Positions 1-9,055 of a stretch of 64,000 nt of DNA are shown here, one piece after another. The notes under the pieces are model-generated. The model had not been told where the DNA came from. It saw only the letters and a program-made list of their open reading frames with translations, and ran no database searches. Every line of letters begins with the position of its first letter. Within the stretch, counting starts at the first letter, position 1. This DNA comes from Amphiplicatus sp046296195. GTDB taxonomy: Bacteria; Pseudomonadota; Alphaproteobacteria; Caulobacterales; Parvularculaceae. A program made the translations under genes and the position numbers. The stretch covers positions 12,242-76,241 of the forward strand of contig JBKBLR010000013.1 in the NCBI GenBank assembly GCA_046296195.1, written 5' to 3'.

Positions 1-327
1 TAAAAATGACGTTGCACCAGCGGCGAAGGCAAGATCGATCGCGTCTGATTTGTCGCTGCCGGTGATGACGATCACCGGCGTCGCCGCAATAGCTGCGTCA
101 CTCCTGAGGGCGCGAATGAGATCAAATCCGCTCATCCCGGGCATGTCGAGGTCCGTAATCACCAGCGCGAATTTTCTGGCCCGCAGGAGGGCAAGCGCTT
201 CGGACCCATTCGAGGCAGGGATCGCTTCGAATTCCGCTTCATCGAGCCTTGCGGTCGCGAGCTCGCGCATCACTGGGTCGTCATCGACGACAAGCACGCG
301 AACTCTTCGCTGACTTTCCGTGACCAT
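1..327 (-). CDS. Response regulator receiver-domain protein (partial, 3' end outside window)
   Basis: Translating the reverse strand from the ATG at 325-327 gives 109 codons with no stop before the window edge. The product is a CheY-type receiver domain: an N-terminal VLVVDDDP acidic pocket, the phosphoacceptor Asp in VITDLDMPGMSG around residue 58, and the conserved Thr in VIVITGSDKSD. What follows the receiver domain cannot be seen, so it may be a stand-alone regulator or carry an output domain. It is divergent from the hybrid kinase at 441, with 113 bases between the two starts. The pair may therefore form one signalling module; that is inferred from position only. Confidence 0.85.
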   Translation of the reverse strand, partial: MVTESQRRVRVLVVDDDPVMRELATARLDEAEFEAIPASNGSEALALLRARKFALVITDLDMPGMSGFDLIRALRSDAAIAATPVIVITGSDKSDAIDLAFAAGATSFL

Positions 328-440
328 GGCTTGCCGTGCCTCCCCCGAGAGCGACGCGCGTCGCAGGCCGAAAGGTCGGAAATAATGCTTAATAAGATAT
401 TGCCTTGGGCGCCTCTGGTTCGCCCTGCAATTAATTCGAA

Positions 441-3197
441 ATGCTTTCGAAGCAGCCTCTGAAAAGGATCGAGCTAGGCGGGAAGGCCGGTGTGGCCGAC
501 AGGCGTTTTTCCTTGCGGGAACAGCTGACGATACTCGTCATCGTCGCCGTGTTCGGCGCCGTTTTCCTTGCGACGAGCCTTTTTGCCGCGCGCGAGGTCA
601 GCCAGTACGGCGACGAGCGGTTTCGCGAATTGCACGCCAACGCCGTCGTATTTGCAGCGACGATCGCCGCTCCAGTACGCGAAAGAGATGAGCGCCGAAC
701 CCTTGAGGCGCTGCGTGCGATCAGCGGCCTTCCGCACATCCGACATATTCGAGTTGATTTTTTGGATGGTGAGGTTTTCGTCGAGCTTGGCGACACTGTC
801 GCTATTCAGATTCCCGAGAGTAGGGGCTTGCTTGGCGACCTCGCTACCATAACAGCGCGATCAATTAGCGCCGAGGCGCCTGTCATCGAAGGCGGCGAGA
901 AGATCGGCATCCTGACTCTTTCCGCCGACACTTCAGAATTGGGTGAAAAGATCTCGGAAATTCTTTGGGACTCTCTCGTCGCTGCGTTATTCTCGGCGAC
1001 AGTGGCCCTCCTGATTGCGCTGAGGATGCAGCGCGGGGTCACGGCCCCGATCACTGACCTCGTGAGCCTGATGCGAAAAGTTCGTGAAACGGATGATTTC
1101 GGCGCGCGCGCAAAGCGCAAGCGTCACGACGAGACGGGCGAGCTGGTGGACGCATTCAACGACATGCTTGACAAAATTCAAGACCGCGACGCGCGTCTCC
1201 TCGCCCAACAAGAGAACCTTCAGAAGACGGTTACGCAACGCACTCAAGAGCTGAAGCTCGCCAAGGAGGCGGCGGAGGCTGCGAATAATGCGAAATCGGA
1301 GTTTCTAGCCGTCGTCAGTCATGAAATCAGAACTCCGATGAACGGATTGTTGGTGATGGCGGACCTCATCAACAGTTCCGAATTGCCGCCCCGGCAGAAA
1401 CGCTACGCTGAGGTGATCGTACGTTCCGGCAAGAGCCTTCTGACAATCATCAATGACATTCTGGACTTTTCAAAGATAGAGGCCGGAAAGCTCGATCTTG
1501 AGTCCATACCGTTGCGCCCAGCCGACATCATTTCGGACGTCATCAGTCTATTTTGGGAAAGAGCGAAGAGGGAGGATGTCGATCTCGTTTCACATATAGG
1601 CGCCGGCGTTCCAGACTCTATAGAGGGCGACCCTGTCCGCTTGAGCCAGGTGCTCTCCAATCTGGTGAACAACGCACTGAAATTCACGAAACAAGGCAGC
1701 GTGATCGTTTCGGCGCGAAGGCGCCCGTCGATGACGGACTTTGTCACAATAGAGTTTTCCGTCGTCGACACCGGCATCGGAATCCAGCCGGATAAGCTCG
1801 GGTCGATCTTCGAAGCTTTCAGTCAGGCCGACCAATCGACCACCCGACGATTCGGCGGCACAGGCTTGGGTCTTGCGATCTGTCGGCGGCTTGTGGAAGC
1901 CATGGGCGGCGAAATCGGGGTTGAAAGCCGAGAAGGAAAAGGATCTCGATTCTATTTCACGTTGACGACGCGCCAGATCGCAGCGCCGCGCGCATTTCCC
2001 CGGGCTCTCGCAGAAAAACGAGCGATCGTCGCAATTCCAGGCGCAGCCACGCCATTTGCCGTCGCGCGCTACCTCGAAGAGGCAGGAATTGCGGCGCAGC
2101 TCGTCCCGATAAACGATCTCAGCAAGGCCGATCTTTCCTACGCGGACATAATTCTTGGCTCGCCTTCCGCCCTCTCAATTGTCCATGCTCGCAGTTGTGA
2201 AGGGCACGACGGCTGGACGCCGGCTCGAGTTTGCGTGAGCGATCTTGGGGACAATGCGCCTGATCGGCTGCTTTCGGACGGCGTGGCAGAAGACCTGTTG
2301 ATCAAACCTATAACGCGTCAAGACATGATCGCCTTGGTGGAGCGACTTCATGAAGGTCGATTAAGGGGCGCAGCGGCGCTGCAATCGGTGCGGGCAATGG
2401 AAATCAAGACAAAGACCTTCGAAGGAGCCCGCGTGCTCGCCGCCGATGACAGCGCCGTCAACCGGGAGGTTGTTCGAGAGGCGCTCGGCCGGCTAGGCGT
2501 CGATGTCACGCTGGCCACCAATGGGGCGGAAGCCATTGCGGCGATTGAAAAGGGCGCGTTCGATCTAGTCCTGATGGACTGTTCGATGCCGGTGATGGAC
2601 GGGTATGCCGCCGCCGCCGCCATCCGAAAGCTTTCCGATCCGGCGCGAGCTCGAATCCCGATCATTGCGCTCACGGCGCATGTCGACGGGGAGAAGAAAG
2701 CCTGGCGGCAGGCCGGCATGAACGGCTTTTTGACGAAGCCCTTTACGCTGGCAGCGCTTTCCGAAGCCATTGGTCTGCATTTGACGCCAACAGGCCTAGT
2801 CGCGGAAGCATGCCCGCGTCCGACGGTGGAGCGCGACTTCGTCGCTTTTGACCGGGCGGCACTGGCTAACCTCGCTGGAATGTCCAGCTCCAGCGGGAAT
2901 CTCGCGCTAAGGGCGCTTGCCCTGTTCAAAGCCTACGCAAGAGAATGCCTTCAGCGACTAGCAGCCGCCTTCAAGGCATCGGATGCAGAGGAAGTCGCCA
3001 GCGCGGCTCACGCCCTTAAATCTGCGAGCCTCAACATCGGGGCAAGAGCGCTTGGCGAAGCAGCCGCTTGCGTCGAGCGGTCGGCGGAAAACCTCCAAAC
3101 TTTGCCGCCGCATCTAAGGACTCTGCATGCCGCATATCGAAAAACTCTAGATGAAATCCCCAAGGTCCGGGAGAGTCTCTCGCGCGCCGCAGCGTAA
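441..3197 (+). CDS. BarA-type hybrid sensor histidine kinase (HAMP-HisKA-HATPase-REC-Hpt)
   Basis: A 918-residue membrane phosphorelay kinase. An N-terminal transmembrane helix (about 30-50), a sensory region of roughly 130 residues and a second helix (about 180-195) lead into a HAMP domain and a short coiled coil. The H-box HEIRTPMNG carries His294. The ATPase domain shows the N box (LVNNALKF), DTGIGI and GGTGLGL. A degenerate receiver-like segment (about 520-640) is followed by a full receiver with phosphoacceptor Asp713 in LVLMDCSMPVMDG. A C-terminal Hpt domain has His857 in AHALKSASLN. All relay residues are present, so a His-Asp-His relay is expected, with the last transfer going to a separate regulator, possibly the divergent one at 1-327. 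The ligand is unknown. Confidence 0.95.
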   Translation: MLSKQPLKRIELGGKAGVADRRFSLREQLTILVIVAVFGAVFLATSLFAAREVSQYGDERFRELHANAVVFAATIAAPVRERDERRTLEALRAISGLPHIRHIRVDFLDGEVFVELGDTVAIQIPESRGLLGDLATITARSISAEAPVIEGGEKIGILTLSADTSELGEKISEILWDSLVAALFSATVALLIALRMQRGVTAPITDLVSLMRKVRETDDFGARAKRKRHDETGELVDAFNDMLDKIQDRDARLLAQQENLQKTVTQRTQELKLAKEAAEAANNAKSEFLAVVSHEIRTPMNGLLVMADLINSSELPPRQKRYAEVIVRSGKSLLTIINDILDFSKIEAGKLDLESIPLRPADIISDVISLFWERAKREDVDLVSHIGAGVPDSIEGDPVRLSQVLSNLVNNALKFTKQGSVIVSARRRPSMTDFVTIEFSVVDTGIGIQPDKLGSIFEAFSQADQSTTRRFGGTGLGLAICRRLVEAMGGEIGVESREGKGSRFYFTLTTRQIAAPRAFPRALAEKRAIVAIPGAATPFAVARYLEEAGIAAQLVPINDLSKADLSYADIILGSPSALSIVHARSCEGHDGWTPARVCVSDLGDNAPDRLLSDGVAEDLLIKPITRQDMIALVERLHEGRLRGAAALQSVRAMEIKTKTFEGARVLAADDSAVNREVVREALGRLGVDVTLATNGAEAIAAIEKGAFDLVLMDCSMPVMDGYAAAAAIRKLSDPARARIPIIALTAHVDGEKKAWRQAGMNGFLTKPFTLAALSEAIGLHLTPTGLVAEACPRPTVERDFVAFDRAALANLAGMSSSSGNLALRALALFKAYARECLQRLAAAFKASDAEEVASAAHALKSASLNIGARALGEAAACVERSAENLQTLPPHLRTLHAAYRKTLDEIPKVRESLSRAAA

Positions 3198-3203
3198 TTG
3201 AGT

Positions 3204-3860
3204 TTAATGAAATCTAATCGCCACTCGTACGCAACCGACGACGGTCGGCGACGTGTCTAGGTAAATTGATCCGTAGGCATCGCTCTCAGCGGCTGATTCC
3301 AACCTCGTGGGAGCTTCCCGCCAACGGCGAACAAGGGGCGCCCCACCGACATCAAACAGGGCGAAAGCGCCATCCAAAGGTTTGTGATCGCCATAATCGA
3401 CGACGATCAACGTATTTTTGGGGAAGGCGCGATATACGGCTTCATCGTCTATGAAAAAGGCGAATATCTTCTCCGCGCCGGTGGTGACGGGAATATAGTC
3501 GAGCGCCATCGCATGTGGATCGGCCCCCGATGCGATCGACAATCTTATAGCGTCGTCAAGGTCGATCACCGGCGCGTGACGCAAGGGTCGCCGAAGGTAA
3601 GCAGCAGCCGGTTGCTTGTCGGTTTCATTCGCTGACCGCGCCCCACTGGCGAGCCATTCTGGAGACACTCCAAGAACATCGGCGATTTTGGCGAGCATAA
3701 CCCGCCTCGGATCATGCACGCCGCTTTCCCAGTTTGCGACGGCGGGCTGGCTGACGCCGACTCGGTTGGCAAGCTCCGCCTGGTTGAGACCGGATTCTTT
3801 TCGAGCATGGCGAATTCGGTCGCCAATCGACCGAGGCTCAGGAAAGTTTCCAGAGGACAT
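3204..3860 (-). CDS. XRE-family transcriptional regulator with degenerate S24/LexA-like C-terminal domain
   Basis: 218 residues. Residues 10-70 form a Cro/CI-type helix-turn-helix (recognition region VGVSQPAVANWESG). Residues about 120-218 look like the S24 peptidase fold of LexA and CI repressors (IVVDYGDHKPLDGAFALFD, then APLVRRW). At the GDSM nucleophile position the sequence reads DDEA, so the serine appears to be Glu140, and the usual VKR lysine appears to be Arg178. Self-cleavage is therefore unlikely. By family the protein should bind an operator; here release would have to come from something other than RecA-stimulated cleavage. The stop lies 6 bases from that of the kinase (convergent). 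A perfect dyad at 3917-3931 upstream may be its own operator. Confidence 0.88.
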   Translation of the reverse strand: MSSGNFPEPRSIGDRIRHARKESGLNQAELANRVGVSQPAVANWESGVHDPRRVMLAKIADVLGVSPEWLASGARSANETDKQPAAAYLRRPLRHAPVIDLDDAIRLSIASGADPHAMALDYIPVTTGAEKIFAFFIDDEAVYRAFPKNTLIVVDYGDHKPLDGAFALFDVGGAPLVRRWREAPTRLESAAESDAYGSIYLDTSPTVVGCVRVAIRFH

Positions 3861-3916
3861 GAGCGACCTCGTTATTTGACTTTCTTATACGAAACTAATG
3901 GGCGCTAAGCAATTCG

Positions 3917-3931
3917 TGTTGCGGCGCAACA
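3917..3931. promoter_or_regulatory. Perfect 7-1-7 dyad upstream of the XRE regulator
   Basis: TGTTGCG-G-CGCAACA is a perfect inverted repeat 57 bases upstream of the regulator start, inside the AT-rich divergent region shared with the small gene at 4066. Size and symmetry fit an operator for a helix-turn-helix dimer. Assignment to the neighbouring XRE protein is inference. Confidence 0.4.
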
Positions 3932-4065
3932 AAAAACCTTCATTTCTCGGAGAAAAAATGAAAAAAACCATACAAACAAATTTTTTGCTAGCGCTTGAAA
4001 AAATTTGGGGCCCTTATATCCTCATCAGCATCCGATCACGCCCGCTTCCAAAATAGGTGACCGCG

Positions 4066-4263
4066 ATGTCAGACCACTGCACCGATCATGGCGCTCAGCG
4101 CCTCGCCGCGAGAATACAGGATTTCTGGCGGAAAAGGGGCTTCGAGGTGCAGGTAGATTTAAAGCCGGAAGGCTTCGTTTCAACCATGCGGTCGGCGCGC
4201 ACCGATGTCCGCAGCGACATGGTGAATGGCATGCCGCGGCGCATCGGACTGCGAGCGAACTAG
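4066..4263 (+). CDS. Conserved small alphaproteobacterial hypothetical protein (65 aa)
   Basis: A 65-residue soluble protein, rich in charged residues, with no signal peptide or membrane segment. Its pattern (RIQDFWRKRGFEVQV, then MRSARTDVRSDMVNGMPRR) resembles a short conserved protein I recognise from alphaproteobacterial genomes; no function is known to me. I chose the ATG at 4066 because AGGT lies about 8 bases upstream; an in-frame GTG at 4057 would add three residues. The last four bases (4260-4263) overlap the end of the convergent gph gene, so the two stop codons share the sequence ctag. Upstream is a markedly AT-rich stretch (about 3930-4020), plausibly its promoter. Confidence 0.75.
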   Translation: MSDHCTDHGAQRLAARIQDFWRKRGFEVQVDLKPEGFVSTMRSARTDVRSDMVNGMPRRIGLRAN

Positions 4264-4931
4264 GCGCGCGCAGCCTGTCGAATCAGCGGCAGAATCTCTT
4301 CATAAGTCGAAAAAAGGGCGAGGGCCTCATTCGCTAGGTCTAGAGGACCGTAGCCGAAAAGCGCTGCAATGCATGGCATTCCCGCCGCTTTCGCCGCGCG
4401 GATATCCGTGTCGCTATCGCCGACAAAGACGCCGTAGTTTCGGTCAGCGCCAACCAATGCAGCTCGGACGGGTATTGGATCCGGTTTGGCCGCGCCGACG
4501 CTGTCTGCCCCGATGACAGCGGCGAAACGGCCTGAAAGCCCGAGCGCGTCAAGAAGCGCGCGGGCCCAAGCCTCGCGCTTGTTCGTGCAAATCGCAATCG
4601 CCGCCCCCTCCGCCTGGAGCTGATCGAGCGCCTCGATCGCGCCCGGGAATGGTTGCGACCGGTCTGCGATATGCTGAAGATAATGCTCCAGAAAGAGCGC
4701 CATATGCAGATCAAGGTCAGCGACCGGACCCCCGCCGTTCTCGCGAAACCCTCTCTCGAGCATTGCGCGCGCGCCATGCCCAACGAGGTGGCGGACGCGA
4801 TCCAGCGGTGCCGGCGGACGGCCTGCTCGCTGCAGCACGTAGTTCATCGATGCTGCCAGGTCGGCCGCCGTATCGATCAACGTCCCATCGAGATCAAAGA
4901 TCACCGCCACGTCGGAAAGGGACCGTTGCAT
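4260..4931 (-). CDS. gph: HAD-family phosphatase, phosphoglycolate phosphatase-like
   Basis: 223 residues, the usual Gph length. HAD motif I is DLDGTLID (nucleophile and acid Asp near residues 13 and 15). Motif II is the Thr of CTNKREAW. The motif III Lys lies in the GAAKPDP stretch, and motif IV is GDSDTDIRAAKAAG. A helical cap domain (about 20-85) is present. The family dephosphorylates 2-phosphoglycolate formed by oxidative DNA-end repair or oxygenase side reactions; related HAD enzymes have similar motifs, so the substrate is probable, not proven. It is divergent from glmU, whose start lies 71 bases away. Confidence 0.85.
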   Translation of the reverse strand: MQRSLSDVAVIFDLDGTLIDTAADLAASMNYVLQRAGRPPAPLDRVRHLVGHGARAMLERGFRENGGGPVADLDLHMALFLEHYLQHIADRSQPFPGAIEALDQLQAEGAAIAICTNKREAWARALLDALGLSGRFAAVIGADSVGAAKPDPIPVRAALVGADRNYGVFVGDSDTDIRAAKAAGMPCIAALFGYGPLDLANEALALFSTYEEILPLIRQAARA

Positions 4932-5002
4932 TTACTTCTCACCCGGCGACCGCCAAAAGACGCTTCTTATAGTCGCTGCTCCTAGCAGAGGTATCGAGCG
5001 CC

Positions 5003-6361
5003 ATGAACAAGCGGGCGACTGCGGCCGTCATCCTTGCCGCAGGCCAGGGGACGAGGATGAGATCATCGACCCCCAAGGTGCTTCATCCCGTCGGCGGTCG
5101 CTCTATGCTTGCCCATGTCATGGCGGCGGCTGAAGCCCTGGCCCCCGAGCGCCTGGCCGTAGTCATCGGCTCACAGGCACCCGAGGTCGGTGAGGCCGCA
5201 AAAGCCATACGCGCAGACATTTCGGTGGCGGTGCAGGATCCGCCGCGCGGCACCGGCGACGCCGTAAAGAGAGCCCTGCCTGCGCTTGCTGGCTTTTCAG
5301 GCACGGTGCTCGTGCTCTACGCGGATACGCCGCTCGTCGCCTCATCAACTTTGGTGGCCCTGGCGGCCAAAGTCGAGGCCGGCGCGGCCGTCGCGGCGCT
5401 CGGGTTTCGGCCAGCCGACCCCGGCGCATATGGCCGGCTCAAGACCAACGCCTCGGGCGGGCTTGAGGCGATCATCGAAGCGAAGGATGCATCCGACGAG
5501 GAGCTGAAGATCAGTTTCGTCAATTCCGGAGTCATGGCGATTGACGCAGAATTCCTTGCGCGCGCCCTGCCGATGCTCAAGGATGATAATGCGAAGAAGG
5601 AATTCTACCTTACCGACATTGTCGCAATCGCGCGCCGCGAGGGTCGTCCCTGCGCTGTCGTCGAGGCGGCGGAGGACGACGTTGCCGGCGTTAACTCCCG
5701 CTCTGAGCTTGCAGCCGCCGAAGCGATCTTCCAGAAGCGCATGCGTGTCGCGGCCATGGAAACCGGCGTGACGCTCGTCGATCCCGACACGGTCCATTTT
5801 TCGTGGGACACGGAAATCGCGAATGATGTGATCGTCGAGCCCCATGTCTTTTTCGGACCAGGCGTGAAGGTGGGAAAGGCCGCGATCATCCGGGCTTATT
5901 CCTACCTCGAAGGAGCCCGCGTCGGCGCAGGCGCAAGCGTCGGTCCTTTCGCGCGGCTGCGGCCAGGCACTGACCTGTCGACAGGTTCAAAAGTCGGCAA
6001 CTTCGTCGAGATCAAGAATGCTTTCGTCGGCGACGGCGCCAAAATCCCTCACCTCACCTATATCGGAGACGCGTCGGTCGGCGCGAATGCCAATATCGGA
6101 GCCGGCGCCATCACCTGCAATTATGATGGGTTTTCGAAGCATCGCACCGAAATCGGGGCGGGCGCTTTCATCGGCTCGAATTCCTCGCTGGTCGCGCCGG
6201 TGAGAATCGGCGCCGGCGCCTATATCGGCTCGGGATCTGTCATAACAAAGAACGTCGAGCCGGACGCACTTGCTGTCGCGCGCGGTCGACAGGCCGACTT
6301 CAAGGACTGGGCGAAGCGCTTCCGTGAGAGGAACCCCAGCAAGACGAAAGACAATCGATGA
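5003..6361 (+). CDS. glmU: Bifunctional UDP-GlcNAc pyrophosphorylase / glucosamine-1-phosphate N-acetyltransferase
   Basis: 452 residues, the standard GlmU length. The N-terminal uridyltransferase domain opens with LAAGQGTRMRSSTPKVLHPV, the nucleotide-binding signature. From about residue 250 the protein is a left-handed beta helix of hexapeptide repeats (such as VGAGASVGPFARLRPGT and IGAGAITCNYDG), the acetyltransferase half. It makes UDP-GlcNAc for peptidoglycan and lipopolysaccharide in the cytoplasm. It is the first gene of an operon; its TGA overlaps the rpiA ATG (ATGA at 6358-6361), which suggests coupled translation. Confidence 0.97.
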   Translation: MNKRATAAVILAAGQGTRMRSSTPKVLHPVGGRSMLAHVMAAAEALAPERLAVVIGSQAPEVGEAAKAIRADISVAVQDPPRGTGDAVKRALPALAGFSGTVLVLYADTPLVASSTLVALAAKVEAGAAVAALGFRPADPGAYGRLKTNASGGLEAIIEAKDASDEELKISFVNSGVMAIDAEFLARALPMLKDDNAKKEFYLTDIVAIARREGRPCAVVEAAEDDVAGVNSRSELAAAEAIFQKRMRVAAMETGVTLVDPDTVHFSWDTEIANDVIVEPHVFFGPGVKVGKAAIIRAYSYLEGARVGAGASVGPFARLRPGTDLSTGSKVGNFVEIKNAFVGDGAKIPHLTYIGDASVGANANIGAGAITCNYDGFSKHRTEIGAGAFIGSNSSLVAPVRIGAGAYIGSGSVITKNVEPDALAVARGRQADFKDWAKRFRERNPSKTKDNR

Positions 6362-7053
6362 GCGCTGAGGAATTCAAGCGTGTAGCGGCGAATGCGGCGG
6401 CCGAGCTCGTACGGCCGGAGACGACGCTCGGGCTCGGAACCGGATCGACGGCGGCGCATTTCATCGCCGCGCTCGGCGCGCGCGTGCGGGACGGCTTGTG
6501 TGTGAAAGGCGTGCCGACTTCCGATGAAACGGCGAGGAAGGCCGCCGCCGCCGGCATCGACATCATCGAGCCGGACGAGACGACGACCATCGACCTTGCT
6601 GTCGACGGGACCGACGAAGTCGATGGCGCTCTCACCCTGATCAAAGGCGGAGGCGGGGCGCTTCTGCGCGAGAAGATCGTCGCGAGCGCCGCCCGGCGCT
6701 TTGTTGTCATCGCAGACTCATCAAAAAAGGTCGCACAGCTTGGACGCTTTCCCCTGCCGGTCGAAATCGAGCGTTTCGCGTTCGCGCTTACGGTGCGCGA
6801 GATTCGCTCGGTCCTTTCGGATCTGGGGTATGACGGCGGCGTCCAGCTCCGCGTGTCCACCGCCGGGCGCGTTTTCTTGAGCGATGGCGGAAATTTCATC
6901 CTAGATTGTCCGCTCGGGCGCATCAGCGACGCGCGTGCGCTCGATGCTGCGCTGAAAAAAGTTCCTGGCGTCATCGAAACCGGCCTCTTTATCGCGATGG
7001 CGGATGAGGTCATCCTCGCCGGACCTTCGGGCGTTGAACGGTTGAGACGGTGA
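6358..7053 (+). CDS. rpiA: Ribose-5-phosphate isomerase A
   Basis: 231 residues with all RpiA signatures: LGLGTGSTAAHF at the phosphate-binding loop, DGTDEVDG with the catalytic Asp, and KGGGGALLREKI. It interconverts ribose 5-phosphate and ribulose 5-phosphate in the non-oxidative pentose phosphate pathway. It overlaps glmU upstream by 4 bases (ATGA) and the frameshifted gene downstream by 4 bases (GTGA at 7050-7053), so three genes are translationally coupled. Transketolase, which uses the product, is encoded separately at 53.7 kb. Confidence 0.97.
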   Translation: MSAEEFKRVAANAAAELVRPETTLGLGTGSTAAHFIAALGARVRDGLCVKGVPTSDETARKAAAAGIDIIEPDETTTIDLAVDGTDEVDGALTLIKGGGGALLREKIVASAARRFVVIADSSKKVAQLGRFPLPVEIERFAFALTVREIRSVLSDLGYDGGVQLRVSTAGRVFLSDGGNFILDCPLGRISDARALDAALKKVPGVIETGLFIAMADEVILAGPSGVERLRR

Positions 7054-7572
7054 GGGCGATGGCGCCCGTCCGGTTTGATGAACTCAAGGCAGCGATCCGC
7101 GATTACGGCCAGGCGGCGTTCCAGAACCTTTTCAAATGCCGGGCGCTTGCAGACGCGGTCGTCGCCGGATTTCACATTCTCGAAGGGTGCCCGGCGGAGA
7201 ACGTCGCTGGCGTTCCCGCCGATGGTCCGTTCGAGCCTTATAGGGATTATGGGGACAGCGCGTTTTCCTACGCGACGCGCGAGGTGATCGTGCTGGAGCC
7301 CGTTCGTTTCGGCCTTTGCCTCATCGTCGGGAACGCCGAAGACAAAAGGCGCGCTTTGGCTGCGCACCACGATCGCCGCCGAAGTCGTGGGCGATCGGTT
7401 CGAGATTTATGTCGCCGAGCGGCCAGTCATTCGGGTTCCGTTCGCTTTCGAAAGCAAGCTCGACCCTGTTTTTCAGGCTGTGCACGAGGAGTTTCTGGAG
7501 ACGTTCACGCTCCAAACAAGCGAATTTCATGACGCCAGCTTGAAGTCAAGGATCGGTTTCCTGCCGGAGTAG
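7050..7572 (+). pseudogene. Conserved hypothetical protein, interrupted by a +1 frameshift
   Basis: Two reading frames join into one protein of about 173 residues. Frame one runs from GTG 7050 (or ATG 7059) through FDELKAAIRDYGQAAF to VGNAEDK. The next frame then continues GALWLRTTIAAEVVGDRFEIYV to the stop at 7570-7572. The switch falls at the AAAA run 7344-7347: with three A residues the two halves would read continuously as EDKGALW. No catalytic motif is recognised; the protein looks soluble. The overlap with rpiA and the short gap to gor show it belongs to the operon. An indel in the run, whether natural or a sequencing error, is the simplest reading. Confidence 0.7.
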
Positions 7573-7579
7573 GCGCGCA

Positions 7580-8941
7580 ATGGCCAAATATGACTATGAC
7601 CTCTTCACGATTGGGGCAGGTTCCGGCGGGGTGCGCGCCGCGCGGCTCGCGGCTGGCTACGGGGCGCGAGTCGCTATAGCCGAAGAGTATCGTGTCGGCG
7701 GCACCTGCGTCATTCGCGGCTGCGTGCCTAAGAAGCTCTTCGTCTATGCCTCTGAATTTGGTCACGGCTTCGAGGAAGCGCGCGGCTATGGCTGGACTGC
7801 TGAAAATGTGCGCTTTGACTGGAAGACGCTCGTCGCCAACAAGGACGCGGAGATCGACAGGCTCAACGGCCTCTATATCAAGAACCTGGAAACCGCAGGC
7901 GCAGAAATCATCAACAGCCGCGCGATTCTCAAGAACGCGCATACGATTTATCTCCCGTCAGAGAGCCGCACGGTCACCGCAGCGAAAATCCTCGTCGCCA
8001 CGGGCGGCCGCCCGTGGATTGATCAGGCGATTCATGGCCATGAATTGGGCGTCACCTCGAATGAAGCGTTTCAACTTCAATCGCTTCCCCGCCGCGTCGT
8101 CATTACAGGCGGGGGGTACATTGCGATCGAATTCGCCTTCATCTTCGCCGGCCTCGGCGCCGAGGTGACGCTCGTTTATCGCCGCGATCGGGTACTGCGT
8201 GAATTTGACGCCGACATTTCCGCCGCCGTTCACCGTGAAATGGAGAATGCGGGGATCCGCCTCGTTACGGGAACGGTCTTCACGGCGATCGAAGATCTTG
8301 GCGGCGGCGGTCGACGCGTCGTTCTCAATAATGGCGAGCGTATCGGCGCCGACATGGTATTCTGGGCGGTAGGGCGAAAACCTAACACGAACGGACTGGG
8401 TCTCGAGGCGGCAGGCGTCGCGACCGATGCTGAAGGCGCTATCATTGTCGATGAGTTCTCACGCACCAACATTCCCCACATCTTCGCAGTCGGCGATGTG
8501 ACGAACCGGGTCGCCCTGACGCCCGTCGCCATTCGTGAGGGCGCCGCATTCGCCGAGACGGAATTCAACAGCAATCCGACAAAGGTTGACTACGCCTTCA
8601 TCCCAAAGGCCGTATTTGCGCAACCCCCTGTCGGCGCTGTCGGCTACTCAGAGGCGGAAGCGCGGGAAAAATTCGCCGCTGTCGACATCTACAAGACCGA
8701 CTTTCGGCCGATGAAGGCGACTCTGTCGGGGACTAAGTCACGCACGATGATGAAAGTCGTCGTCGACGCAGCGACGGATCGCGTGGTTGGCGTTCATATT
8801 GTCGGCGACGGCGCGCCTGAAATGATCCAGTGCCTTGCGATCGCCGTAAAGGCAGGTCTCCGGAAGCAGGATTTCGACGACACCATGGCGCTCCATCCCA
8901 CCAGCGCGGAGGAATTGGTGTTGATGCGGACGAAAGCTTAG
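7580..8941 (+). CDS. gor: Glutathione-disulfide reductase
   Basis: 453 residues, the class I pyridine nucleotide-disulfide oxidoreductase fold. An N-terminal FAD-binding GAGSGGVRAAR is followed by the redox disulfide in GGTCVIRGCVPKK. The NAD(P)-binding domain has GGGYIAIEFAFIFAGLG. VGDVTNRVALTPVAIREG contacts FAD, and the C-terminal interface carries the catalytic dyad HPTSAEE. It reduces oxidised glutathione with NADPH. The start is 7 bases after the frameshifted gene, so it is probably the last gene of the glmU operon. Trypanothione reductase-like or mercuric reductase-like identity is less likely given the spacing of the motifs. Confidence 0.95.
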   Translation: MAKYDYDLFTIGAGSGGVRAARLAAGYGARVAIAEEYRVGGTCVIRGCVPKKLFVYASEFGHGFEEARGYGWTAENVRFDWKTLVANKDAEIDRLNGLYIKNLETAGAEIINSRAILKNAHTIYLPSESRTVTAAKILVATGGRPWIDQAIHGHELGVTSNEAFQLQSLPRRVVITGGGYIAIEFAFIFAGLGAEVTLVYRRDRVLREFDADISAAVHREMENAGIRLVTGTVFTAIEDLGGGGRRVVLNNGERIGADMVFWAVGRKPNTNGLGLEAAGVATDAEGAIIVDEFSRTNIPHIFAVGDVTNRVALTPVAIREGAAFAETEFNSNPTKVDYAFIPKAVFAQPPVGAVGYSEAEAREKFAAVDIYKTDFRPMKATLSGTKSRTMMKVVVDAATDRVVGVHIVGDGAPEMIQCLAIAVKAGLRKQDFDDTMALHPTSAEELVLMRTKA

Positions 8942-9055
8942 AATGGCGTTCGCAAAAGCCCGCGCTGTTTTTCACGCGTGACGCGCGAAGCGGCGAACGT
9001 TGCCAGGCTAAAAGACCCGATCCAGCGCGCTGATCCCGAATCAAGGCGCGACGAG

